From Thermodesulfovibrionales bacterium (GTDB lineage: Bacteria; Nitrospirota; Thermodesulfovibrionia; Thermodesulfovibrionales; SM23-35): DNA of 5,783 bases. Under the pieces are notes generated by a model that worked only from the letters and a program-made list of their open reading frames with translations, had not been told where the DNA came from and did no database searches. A program made the position numbers and the translations under genes. Below, piece by piece: positions 1-5,783 of this stretch (the stretch's first letter is position 1; every line of letters starts with the position of its first letter). The stretch is from the NCBI GenBank assembly GCA_020053565.1, contig JAGVMY010000058.1, forward strand, positions 1-5,783, read 5' to 3'.

Positions 1-2427
1 GTTTATGAACTTGCAAAGAAGTTAGGGGTAACGAGTAAGGTTATTTTGATCGAACTTTCAAAACTCGGGATAGAAGGGAGAATTCACTCTTCAAGTATCG
101 AACTTGAGACTGCCGGCAAGATCGAAAGTAAAATACTTAAAAAGGCTGTTAAACCAAAAGAAAAAGCTGTTCTTAAAAAAGAGAAAGAGGCAGTTACCAG
201 AGAGCCTGTCAAACCTTCGATAGAAAAACCACCTAAGGCAGCAGCGCCACCAGCAGAGGAGAAAAAGCCGGAGATAGAGAAACCCGCAGTAAAGATACCT
301 GAGGGAAAGAAACCCGCGGTTGAGAAACCAGAGATAGGAAAACCGGAAATTGAAAAACCAGAGGAAGAGAAACCAGAAACAGGAAAGCCTGAAATAGAAA
401 AGCCTGAACCTGAAATAGAAAAGATAGAGACTCCGGTCATCGTAGAGGAGAAGGAGGAAGAAGAATTAAAAGTTCCTGTTCGGTTTAAAAAGGAAATAGA
501 AACAGAGAAGGTAGAAAAATTCAAGGCAAAACCAGGAATGCAAAGAGCATTCCAGACAATCAGGAAGATAGAGCCCAAAAAATGGCATGGGCATAAACCA
601 GTCAGTAAGATGGAAAAAAATCAGCCATTCCAGAAACCTGAACCAAAACCCCATATCCAGCTTGTCGTTCCAAGAAAGAAGACATTAAAACTTCATGAAG
701 GCACTACAGTTAAAGAATTTGCAGAACTTATCAGTGTGAAGCTGGCTGATGTGATAAAGAAGTTCATGGAATTAGGATCTATGCCAACAATAAACCAGCC
801 TGTTGACCCTGATGCAGCCTTATTAGTTGCGGATAGTTTTGGGGCAAAGCTTGAGCTTTCTTCTGTGGAAGAGGATACCGAGGTAACAGAGGCTCCTGAA
901 GATATCAGTAAATTAGCGCACAGGCCTCCTGTGATAACCATTATGGGACATGTAGACCATGGGAAAACATCGTTGCTCGATGCGATAAGAAAAACAAAAG
1001 TTACAGAGACCGAGGCTGGAGGTATTACACAGCATATAGGTGCATATAAAGTAAATCTGAAAGGCAAGGATATTGTGTTTCTTGATACGCCAGGTCATGA
1101 GGCATTTACATCTATGAGAGCAAGGGGGGCAAAGGTTACCGATATCGTTGTCCTTGTTGTCGCAGCAGATGATGGCGTCATGCCTCAGACTATTGAGGCG
1201 ATCAACCATGCAAAGGCTGCGAATGTACCAATTGTTGTCGCAATAAATAAGATTGACAAGCCTGAGGCGAATCCCTCGAAGGTGAGGAACGAACTGGCAG
1301 AGCACGGTATTATCCCTGAAGAATGGAGTGGTCAGAATATCTGTGTCGAGGTTTCTGCCAAAAAACTTATAGGTATAGAAAACCTGCTTGAGATGATACT
1401 CCTGCAGTCAGAGGTAATGGAACTTAAAGCGAATCCTGACAAACAGGCGAAAGGGACAATTATTGAGGCAAAACTTGATAAAGGGAGAGGACCTGTTGCA
1501 ACAGTCCTTGTACAATCCGGTACCTTGAGGATCGGGGATGCATTCCTCGCAGGCATTCATGCAGGAAAAGTGAGGGCGTTAAATAATGACACAGGTAAAC
1601 GGATAATTGAAGCAGGTCCGTCAACACCGGTTGAGGTAATCGGGTTTCCTGAGGTTCCCTCAGCAGGGGATATCTTTACAATCGTTGAAGATGAAAAACG
1701 GGCGAGACAGGTAGCAATTGCAAGACAGCAGAAACAAAGACTTGCTGATATGGCAAGGTCAAGAAAACTTACCCTCGATGAAATCTATGTAAAGATTAAA
1801 GAGGGAGAAATTAAGGAACTCAACATTATTATAAAAGGAGATGTTCAGGGTTCTGTTGAGGCAATCAAGGATGCCCTTGAAGGTATTGCACATCCTCAGG
1901 TAAAGGTAAAGGTCATCCATTCATCTGTTGGTGGTATTAATGAATCGGATGTTATGCTCGCTGCTGCCTCTAACGCAATTGTAATAGGGTTTAATGTAAG
2001 ACCTGAGCTCAAAGCCTCGCAGACAGCAGAAAAAGAAGGTGTTGATATAAGGCTTTATGATGTGATTTATGAAGCAATCGAGGATGTGAAGAAGGCACTC
2101 GAGGGTCTCCTTGAACCCACACTAAAAGAGAAAGTACTTGGACATGCAGAGGTTCGCCAATTATTTCAGATATCGAGGATCGGAACAGTGGCAGGATGCT
2201 ACGTGCTGGACGGCTTTATAACTCGTTCAGGTGATGCTATAAGAGTTATCAGAGAAAGCATTGTGGTATATGATGGGAAGATCGCTTCTCTCAAAAGATT
2301 CAAAGAAGATGTGAAAGAGGTACAGGCCGGATATGAATGTGGCATCATGATAGAAAACTTTAATGATCTGAAAGTTGGAGATATACTCGAGAATTATATT
2401 ATTGAGAAAATAGCTGCAAAACTATGA
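1..2427 (+). CDS. infB: translation initiation factor IF-2 (5' end outside window)
   Basis: IF-2 is the GTPase that brings fMet-tRNA to the 30S subunit and promotes 50S joining. Residue numbers here count from the first codon in the window; 808 are visible. Reading is open from base 1 and begins inside the N-terminal IF2_N domain (VYELAKKLGV), so the TTG at 46 is an internal Leu and only a few codons are missing. Next come a charged Lys/Glu/Pro linker (about 25-220), a second IF2_N domain (about 228-286) and the G domain: G1 GHVDHGKT 316-323, GGITQHIGA after it, G3 DTPGH 362-366, G4 NKID 416-419, G5 SAK 452-454. Domain II (DKGRGPVATV) follows, then domain III (KGDVQGS 612-618) and the fMet-tRNA-binding C-terminal domain from about 714, including the conserved GYECGIMIENF stretch near 780. 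All GTPase motifs are intact and the C-terminus is complete. Identification is secure. Confidence 0.98.
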   Translation, partial: VYELAKKLGVTSKVILIELSKLGIEGRIHSSSIELETAGKIESKILKKAVKPKEKAVLKKEKEAVTREPVKPSIEKPPKAAAPPAEEKKPEIEKPAVKIPEGKKPAVEKPEIGKPEIEKPEEEKPETGKPEIEKPEPEIEKIETPVIVEEKEEEELKVPVRFKKEIETEKVEKFKAKPGMQRAFQTIRKIEPKKWHGHKPVSKMEKNQPFQKPEPKPHIQLVVPRKKTLKLHEGTTVKEFAELISVKLADVIKKFMELGSMPTINQPVDPDAALLVADSFGAKLELSSVEEDTEVTEAPEDISKLAHRPPVITIMGHVDHGKTSLLDAIRKTKVTETEAGGITQHIGAYKVNLKGKDIVFLDTPGHEAFTSMRARGAKVTDIVVLVVAADDGVMPQTIEAINHAKAANVPIVVAINKIDKPEANPSKVRNELAEHGIIPEEWSGQNICVEVSAKKLIGIENLLEMILLQSEVMELKANPDKQAKGTIIEAKLDKGRGPVATVLVQSGTLRIGDAFLAGIHAGKVRALNNDTGKRIIEAGPSTPVEVIGFPEVPSAGDIFTIVEDEKRARQVAIARQQKQRLADMARSRKLTLDEIYVKIKEGEIKELNIIIKGDVQGSVEAIKDALEGIAHPQVKVKVIHSSVGGINESDVMLAAASNAIVIGFNVRPELKASQTAEKEGVDIRLYDVIYEAIEDVKKALEGLLEPTLKEKVLGHAEVRQLFQISRIGTVAGCYVLDGFITRSGDAIRVIRESIVVYDGKIASLKRFKEDVKEVQAGYECGIMIENFNDLKVGDILENYIIEKIAAKL
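262..411 (+). repeat. 15-nt tandem repeat coding pentapeptides in the IF-2 linker
   Basis: Ten consecutive 15-nt units encode KKPEI, EKPAV, KIPEG, KKPAV, EKPEI, GKPEI, EKPEE, EKPET, GKPEI and EKPEP (visible residues 88-137). Pro is third in all ten and Lys is second in nine. The last six units (322-411) are the most regular. The array lies in the IF-2 linker, which is known to vary in length and composition between species, so it probably forms an extended, disordered, highly charged tether. The opposite strand is stop-free here only because of this repeat, which gives a spurious Ser/Gly/Phe-rich reading frame. Confidence 0.85.
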
Positions 2428-2438
2428 AAAAATAAGAA

Positions 2439-2535
2439 AGGATTTAAGGGACCAAGGATTCAAGGGGTCAAGTGAAAACCTAAAAAATAGATACCTGAAC
2501 TCTCGAATTCTTGAACCCTCGAACCCTTAAACCCT
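2439..2535. repeat. imperfect inverted repeat built of 8-nt units between infB and rbfA
   Basis: The left arm (2439-2474) reads as 8-nt units aggattta, agggacca, aggattca, aggggtca plus agtg. The right arm (2496-2535) is five units, tgaactct, cgaattct, tgaaccct, cgaaccct, taaaccct, which are the reverse complement of an AGGGTTYR-type unit. Aligning 2439-2474 with the reverse complement of 2500-2535 gives 26 matches in 36 by hand. The arms are separated by an A-rich spacer of about 21 nt (2475-2495). The element fills most of the 118-nt gap, begins 11 nt after the infB stop and ends 10 nt before the rbfA ATG. In RNA it could form a long, poorly paired hairpin. There is no run of T longer than four after it, so a classical intrinsic terminator is not supported. 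It looks like a dispersed intergenic repeat, but copies elsewhere in the genome cannot be seen from here. Confidence 0.7.
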
Positions 2536-2545
2536 AATTTTAATT

Positions 2546-2905
2546 ATGCTCCCCTATAAACGTTCCCAGAGGGTCAGTGATCTTCTCAGAAAAGAGATCG
2601 CAGATATCATTATTTACAAACTTAAAGACCCGCGAATCGGTTTTATCACCATTACCGGAGTTGATGTCACCGATGATATTAAAATTGCAAGGGTTTATGT
2701 GAGTGTCTTAAAAGAGGAAGAGAGAAAAACAACACTCGAGATATTGAGTTCTGCAAAGAGCTTCATACGCACCGAGCTCTCAAAAAGACTCAAAATGAAA
2801 TTTGTACCGAGCATTGAGTTCAGGCTTGATACCTCTATTGAATATGGAAACCGGATAGAAAAACTCCTGAAAGAAATTGGGGAAAAAGGTGAAGGTTCCT
2901 CCTGA
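2546..2905 (+). CDS. rbfA: ribosome-binding factor A (30S maturation)
   Basis: RbfA binds the immature 30S subunit near the 5' end of 16S rRNA, assists late maturation and is needed for cold adaptation in the species where it has been studied. The 119-residue product has the normal family length and fold. The N-terminal helix is RSQRVSDLLRKEIADII (residues 6-22). DPRIGFITITGVDVTDD then leads into the strand ARVYVSVL of the type II KH domain, and the signature FVPSIEFRLDTSIEYGNRI lies near the C-terminus. Where the family often has an AxG helix kink before FIR, this protein has AKS. ATG 2546 is the only sensible start, because an in-frame TAA lies at 2528-2530 with no start codon between. The ten bases before the ATG (aattttaatt) contain no Shine-Dalgarno sequence, and an inverted repeat sits directly upstream, so initiation may be inefficient or structure-dependent. 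It follows infB as in most bacteria and overlaps nrnA by 17 nt. Confidence 0.96.
   Translation: MLPYKRSQRVSDLLRKEIADIIIYKLKDPRIGFITITGVDVTDDIKIARVYVSVLKEEERKTTLEILSSAKSFIRTELSKRLKMKFVPSIEFRLDTSIEYGNRIEKLLKEIGEKGEGSS
2879..2883 (+). promoter_or_regulatory. ribosome binding site deciding the nrnA start
   Basis: GGGGA lies 5 nt before GTG 2889, inside the last codons of rbfA. It favours GTG 2889 over the upstream in-frame TTG 2877, which has only weak purine-rich sequence (gaaag) in front of it. Confidence 0.5.
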
Positions 2906-3860
2906 ACTCATTTCATTTTTAAAAGAAGAAAACAGGTTTTTTATTGCAACCCATATTAATCCTGAGGCGGATGCACTTGGTTCTGCTATTGCCCTTTCAA
3001 TGGCACTTGAATCTCTGGGAAAAGAAACCATTGTTTATGACCGTGACAGCGTGCCTGAGTTTTACCGATTTTTGCCAGGGTATGAAAGATTTAGAAATTC
3101 AACCTCTGACCTTCAACCTTCACATTTCAACCTCATTTTGCTTGACTGCAATATTTTAAAAAGAGCGGGAATTGAAGGAATGAGATTTAACTATTCTGCG
3201 GTGATAGACCACCATAAGACAGAAAAATCTACGACACAAGGGAGCTTTGGCGATATAAGGTGGATAGAGCCAGAGGCAGCAGCCACGGGATTGATGGTCT
3301 TTCATCTTATAAAAGACCTTGGAGTACCTATAACAAAAGAGATTGCGATAAACCTCTATGCTGCCATTTCGATTGACACAGGGACATTCAGATACAACAA
3401 CACAACTGCAGAGGTATTAAGGGTTGGTGCTGAGCTTATAGAAGCTGGTGTGAGCCCTGCGTATATATCACACAGCCTTTATGAGACATGGTCTAAAGAA
3501 AGGTTTACTTTATTAATAATGGCCTTAAATACCCTCGAAATAATAGATGGTGTTGCAATTACCTATGTGGCAAAAGAGATGTATAAAAAGACAGGGGCGA
3601 ATCCTGAGGATACAGAGAACTTCCCTAACTTCCCGAGGATGATGAACGATATTAAAGTATCAGCATTTTATAAGGAGATAGGGAATAATCACTGGAAAGC
3701 AAGCCTGCGTTCAAAGGGGACTATGAATGTGGCAAAGATTGCCGAGCTTTTTGGTGGTGGTGGACATGAGAATGCCGCAGGCTTTGAGATAAAATCTGAT
3801 TTAGAATCGGCAAAGAAATCTTTATTAAAGGCACTCTCACAGGGAAAGATTGATTCATGA
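2889..3860 (+). CDS. nrnA: DHH/DHHA1 family phosphoesterase, NrnA-type (nanoRNase / pAp phosphatase)
   Basis: NrnA-type enzymes use two metal ions to degrade 2-5 nt RNA fragments, and many also dephosphorylate 3'-phosphoadenosine 5'-phosphate. From GTG 2889 the protein has 323 residues, a usual length. Motif I is THINPEADALGS (21-32), with Glu26 where the common form is PDGDA and the second acid kept as Asp28. Motif II is LLDCN (Asp86), the DHH signature is VIDHH (107-109) and motif IV is SIDTGTF (Asp163). The C-terminal DHHA1 domain has the substrate-binding glycine loop GGGGHENAAG (289-298). TTG 2877 would add four residues; GTG was chosen because GGGGA stands 5 nt before it and the resulting N-terminus has the usual spacing to motif I. 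The gene overlaps rbfA by 17 nt and shares ATGA with the next gene, so translation is probably coupled. Family assignment is firm; which of the two substrates matters in this organism cannot be read from sequence. Confidence 0.9.
   Translation: MKVPPELISFLKEENRFFIATHINPEADALGSAIALSMALESLGKETIVYDRDSVPEFYRFLPGYERFRNSTSDLQPSHFNLILLDCNILKRAGIEGMRFNYSAVIDHHKTEKSTTQGSFGDIRWIEPEAAATGLMVFHLIKDLGVPITKEIAINLYAAISIDTGTFRYNNTTAEVLRVGAELIEAGVSPAYISHSLYETWSKERFTLLIMALNTLEIIDGVAITYVAKEMYKKTGANPEDTENFPNFPRMMNDIKVSAFYKEIGNNHWKASLRSKGTMNVAKIAELFGGGGHENAAGFEIKSDLESAKKSLLKALSQGKIDS
3098..3134 (+). repeat. three TTCAACCT(C/T) copies at 14-nt spacing inside nrnA
   Basis: Copies at 3098-3106, 3112-3120 and 3126-3134 start exactly 14 nt apart. 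Because 14 is not a multiple of three, each copy is read in a different frame, so protein-level selection on one peptide does not explain the repetition. The stretch encodes residues 70-82, a variable loop between motif I and motif II, and the reading frame stays open. Confidence 0.6.
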
Positions 3861-4888
3861 AACTTTATTTTCGCAAACCAAACCCCCCATTTGATGACAA
3901 AATTGATGCACTCATAGATTTAGCTGCGATTAGTGATAATCGAGATATTGTCCGCGAATTAATGGTTGCGAGTCTGAAAATCGGGCAGGATACGAAAGAC
4001 CGCTCTATTCTAAAAATGATGAATAGTACCCTTAAAGAAATGCGATACACGGCTAAGGTCTTTGGACCGTATCGGAACAGGATGAAAGCAACGATCTTTG
4101 GTTCGGCGCGAACCAGTCCTGATTCTCCACTTTACAAGATGGCAGCACGTTTTGCCCAGAAGTTAGTTGAAAACGACTTTATTGTCATTACTGGTGGTGG
4201 CTTCGGTATCATGGAGGCAGCAAATAGAGGAGCTGGTCCAGACAGTTCCTTCGGAGTTATTATAAAACTTCCTTTCGAGAAGATTGCAAATGAGATAATC
4301 GCAAATAATCCGCGCATGGTTCGTTACAAATATTTTTTCAACCGCAAGGTAGCATTTATTAAAGAGACCCATGCAATTGCCTTATTCCCCGGTGGTTTTG
4401 GAACTATGGATGAAGCAATGGAGACATTAACTCTTATTCAGACAGGGAAACAAAATCCTGTACCTATCGTCCTTCTTGAGACAAAAGGAAACGGATATTG
4501 GGTGAAATGGATGGAATTTATAGAAGGCGGTTTGCTTGGAGACGAATATATTTCACCTGAAGATATGAATCTCTTCACCATCCTCAACGATGAAGAAGAA
4601 GCAGTAAAAGTGGTTACATCTTTTTATCGTAACTATCACTCGATGCGTTATGCAGGAGATCTGGTTGTCATGCGGCTTAAAACCCGATTGGGAGAAGATG
4701 CCATTAAAGCGTTAAATGAGGAATTTTCAGAGTGTCTTGTTCCGGGTGGTTCATTTGAGATACGGGATGCTTTACCTGAGGAACAAGATGAACCTGAATT
4801 ATCAGAACTGCCGCGTTTAACATTCCCCTTTAACAAAAGAAGTTTCTCCAAACTTAAAATAATAATTGAACGCATCAATAGCTTCTGA
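3857..4888 (+). CDS. long LOG-family (lysine decarboxylase-like) Rossmann-fold protein
   Basis: The protein belongs to the LOG superfamily, whose characterised members are nucleoside 5'-monophosphate phosphoribohydrolases that release a free base (cytokinin activation in plants; nucleotide breakdown by bacterial PpnN). It has 343 residues, against about 190-210 for compact LOG proteins. Residues 1-80 are a helical N-terminal extension (MRYTAKVFGPYR near its end). The Rossmann core begins at ATIFGSART, with the nucleotide loop TGGGFGIME at 112-120. YFFNRK supplies the conserved Arg, and PGGFGTMDE at 178-186 is the hallmark motif with catalytic Glu186. A conserved C-terminal extension follows (FYRNYHSMRYAGD, then LPRL and a closing IIERINS). 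The motifs look intact, so an active enzyme is likely, but its substrate is unknown. The start ATG overlaps the nrnA stop (ATGA), with AGGGA 11 nt upstream. Arginine codons are 18 of 21 CGN, unlike its neighbours. It is not a usual member of this operon. Confidence 0.88.
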   Translation: MKLYFRKPNPPFDDKIDALIDLAAISDNRDIVRELMVASLKIGQDTKDRSILKMMNSTLKEMRYTAKVFGPYRNRMKATIFGSARTSPDSPLYKMAARFAQKLVENDFIVITGGGFGIMEAANRGAGPDSSFGVIIKLPFEKIANEIIANNPRMVRYKYFFNRKVAFIKETHAIALFPGGFGTMDEAMETLTLIQTGKQNPVPIVLLETKGNGYWVKWMEFIEGGLLGDEYISPEDMNLFTILNDEEEAVKVVTSFYRNYHSMRYAGDLVVMRLKTRLGEDAIKALNEEFSECLVPGGSFEIRDALPEEQDEPELSELPRLTFPFNKRSFSKLKIIIERINSF

Positions 4889-4916
4889 TTGAGCTTACCT
4901 CATCATAAGAAAACGC

Positions 4917-4922
4917 GAGGAG
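4917..4922 (+). promoter_or_regulatory. Shine-Dalgarno site for truB
   Basis: GAGGAG lies 8 nt before GTG 4931 in the 42-nt gap after the LOG-family gene. It is the strongest ribosome binding site in the window. It selects GTG 4931 over the in-frame ATG 4952, which has no comparable site. ATG 4923, just after the site, is in another frame. Confidence 0.75.
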
Positions 4923-4930
4923 ATGGGACA

Positions 4931-5783
4931 GTGAAAACAGATAATCAGCCTATGAATGTTGTCATTAATCTCAACAAACCTAAGGACATATCTTCACAGC
5001 AGGCTGTCATTAAGGTAAAAAAATTTTTTGCTGCCAGAAAGGCCGGTCATGCAGGAACACTTGACCCGATAGCAACCGGGGTACTTATTGTATGCCTGAA
5101 TGAAGCAACAAAGATTACACGATTCTTGTCAGACCTCGATAAGGAATATATCGTAAGATTAAAACTCGGTGAAAGAACAGATACATTTGATGTAACGGGA
5201 AGAATCATAGAGAAAAAGGATTGCCCTCCATTAAACGTTGCTGATATCTCTCCTGTCCTGAGTCATTTTATGGGACAGATAACACAGATACCGCCTATGT
5301 ACTCTGCGATTAAAATAGGCGGACAGCAATTATATAAACTCGCAAGGAAAGGTATAGACGTTGAAAGACCAGGCAGAATGATAACTATTTATGGAATAGA
5401 TCTCATCGATTTTGAACAGCCATATCTTGATCTTAAAATTTCATGTTCAAAAGGAACCTATATAAGAACCCTGTGTGATGATATTGGTAAGGAACTCGGT
5501 GTCGGTGCACATATGGTTTCTTTAGAGCGGACAGGAGTGGGGAGCTTCAGAATTGAGGATTCGGCGTCGATAGAAGATCTCAACTATAAAAAAAATATCT
5601 GGTGTTCAATTGATTCAGCAATTTCATATCTGAACGAGATTATCCTTGATGAAGAATCCTATTTTAAAGTAAAAAATGGCCTGCCAATAATAAACCCATA
5701 TGAAAATATGTATATAAATCAATATGTTAGACTTAAAAGCCCTGAACATACTCTATTCGGGATCGGGAGAGTGGAAAGCGGCA
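4931..5783 (+). CDS. truB: tRNA pseudouridine(55) synthase (3' end outside window)
   Basis: TruB isomerises U55 in the T-loop of nearly all elongator tRNAs and also acts as a tRNA folding chaperone. The frame is open from GTG 4931 to the end of the window, giving 284 residues; the family usually has about 300, so only the tail is missing. The N-terminal VVINLNKPKDISS stretch leads to GHAGTLDPIATGVL, with catalytic Asp45. Next come the KEYIVRLKLGERTDTFDVTG stretch (residues 71-90), PPMYSAIKIGGQQLYKLARKG, and the KGTYIRTLCDDIGKELG region with LERTGVGSF after it. Residues from about 235 form the start of the C-terminal PUA-like domain. The start is set by GAGGAG 8 nt upstream and gives a short leader MKTDNQP before the ATG at 4952. 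It closes the usual rbfA-nrnA-truB series, here with an extra gene in between; ribF and rpsO commonly follow in other bacteria, but that region is outside the window. Confidence 0.96.
   Translation, partial: MKTDNQPMNVVINLNKPKDISSQQAVIKVKKFFAARKAGHAGTLDPIATGVLIVCLNEATKITRFLSDLDKEYIVRLKLGERTDTFDVTGRIIEKKDCPPLNVADISPVLSHFMGQITQIPPMYSAIKIGGQQLYKLARKGIDVERPGRMITIYGIDLIDFEQPYLDLKISCSKGTYIRTLCDDIGKELGVGAHMVSLERTGVGSFRIEDSASIEDLNYKKNIWCSIDSAISYLNEIILDEESYFKVKNGLPIINPYENMYINQYVRLKSPEHTLFGIGRVESG

Noticed and set aside
46..48. TTG as the start codon of IF-2
   Set aside because: The frame is open upstream to base 1 and the 15 upstream codons encode the conserved beginning of the IF2_N domain, so the true start lies before the window.
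84..578. Long open frame on the minus strand with Ser/Gly/Phe repeats
   Set aside because: It is the antisense shadow of the Lys/Glu/Pro linker of infB. Its repeats are the complement of the 15-nt units and it resembles no family known to me.
693..1556. Several minus-strand open frames over the IF-2 G domain
   Set aside because: They lie opposite the best-conserved part of infB, have no recognisable domains and no convincing ribosome binding sites.
2428..2545. Intrinsic terminator after infB
   Set aside because: The inverted repeat is imperfect and not GC-dense at its base, and no U-run follows it. The downstream genes belong to the same operon.
2877..2879. TTG as the start of nrnA
   Set aside because: TTG is the weaker start and has no clear Shine-Dalgarno site, whereas GTG 2889 has GGGGA 5 nt upstream. 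The difference is only four residues, so this remains open.
2944..3159. Small plus-strand open frame inside nrnA
   Set aside because: It overlaps the catalytic DHH region out of frame and shows no domain or ribosome binding site.
4648..4878. Minus-strand small gene opposite the LOG C-terminus
   Set aside because: It lies wholly opposite a conserved C-terminal extension of the LOG protein and has no features of its own.
4923..4925. ATG just after the GAGGAG site as a truB start
   Set aside because: It is out of frame with truB and too close to the ribosome binding site.
4889..4930. Promoter or riboswitch before truB
   Set aside because: The gap is only 42 nt, with a Shine-Dalgarno site but no recognisable -35/-10 pair or aptamer.

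Overview
The window is a bacterial chromosomal segment in which all five genes lie on the + strand and belong to the translation and RNA-maturation operon usually ordered nusA-infB-rbfA-nrnA-truB. No prophage, insertion sequence, CRISPR array, tRNA or rRNA is visible. Coding density is very high and no gene-free stretch exceeds about 120 bases.

Layout: 1-2427 is infB (translation initiation factor IF-2), whose first few codons lie upstream of the window. 2428-2545 is a gap filled mostly by an imperfect inverted repeat built from 8-nt units. 2546-2905 is rbfA (30S maturation factor). 2889-3860 is a DHH/DHHA1 phosphoesterase of the NrnA type, overlapping rbfA by 17 nt. 3857-4888 is a long LOG-family (lysine decarboxylase-like Rossmann) protein joined to nrnA by an ATGA overlap. 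4931 to the window end is truB (tRNA pseudouridine-55 synthase), cut off near its C-terminus.

The genes probably form one transcript. IF-2 places the initiator tRNA, RbfA matures the 30S subunit, NrnA clears nanoRNA and/or pAp, and TruB modifies the tRNA T-loop. The LOG-family gene is the odd member. It is not part of the usual cluster, and its arginine codons differ sharply from its neighbours: 18 of 21 are CGN, against 5 of 29 in infB, 3 of 13 in nrnA and 2 of 13 in the visible part of truB. This suggests that it joined the operon later, possibly by horizontal transfer.

Organism: an AT-leaning Gram-negative-type bacterium that prefers AGA/AGG arginine codons. The gene order, the protein sequences and the AACCCT-type intergenic repeats recall Nitrospirota (Thermodesulfovibrio-like) or deltaproteobacterial lineages. 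That placement is an impression from the sequence and is not established.

I do not see a convincing new biological system. The most useful leads are the LOG gene inside this operon, the 8-nt-periodic inverted repeat in front of an rbfA that lacks a Shine-Dalgarno sequence, and a 14-nt-spaced DNA repeat inside nrnA.
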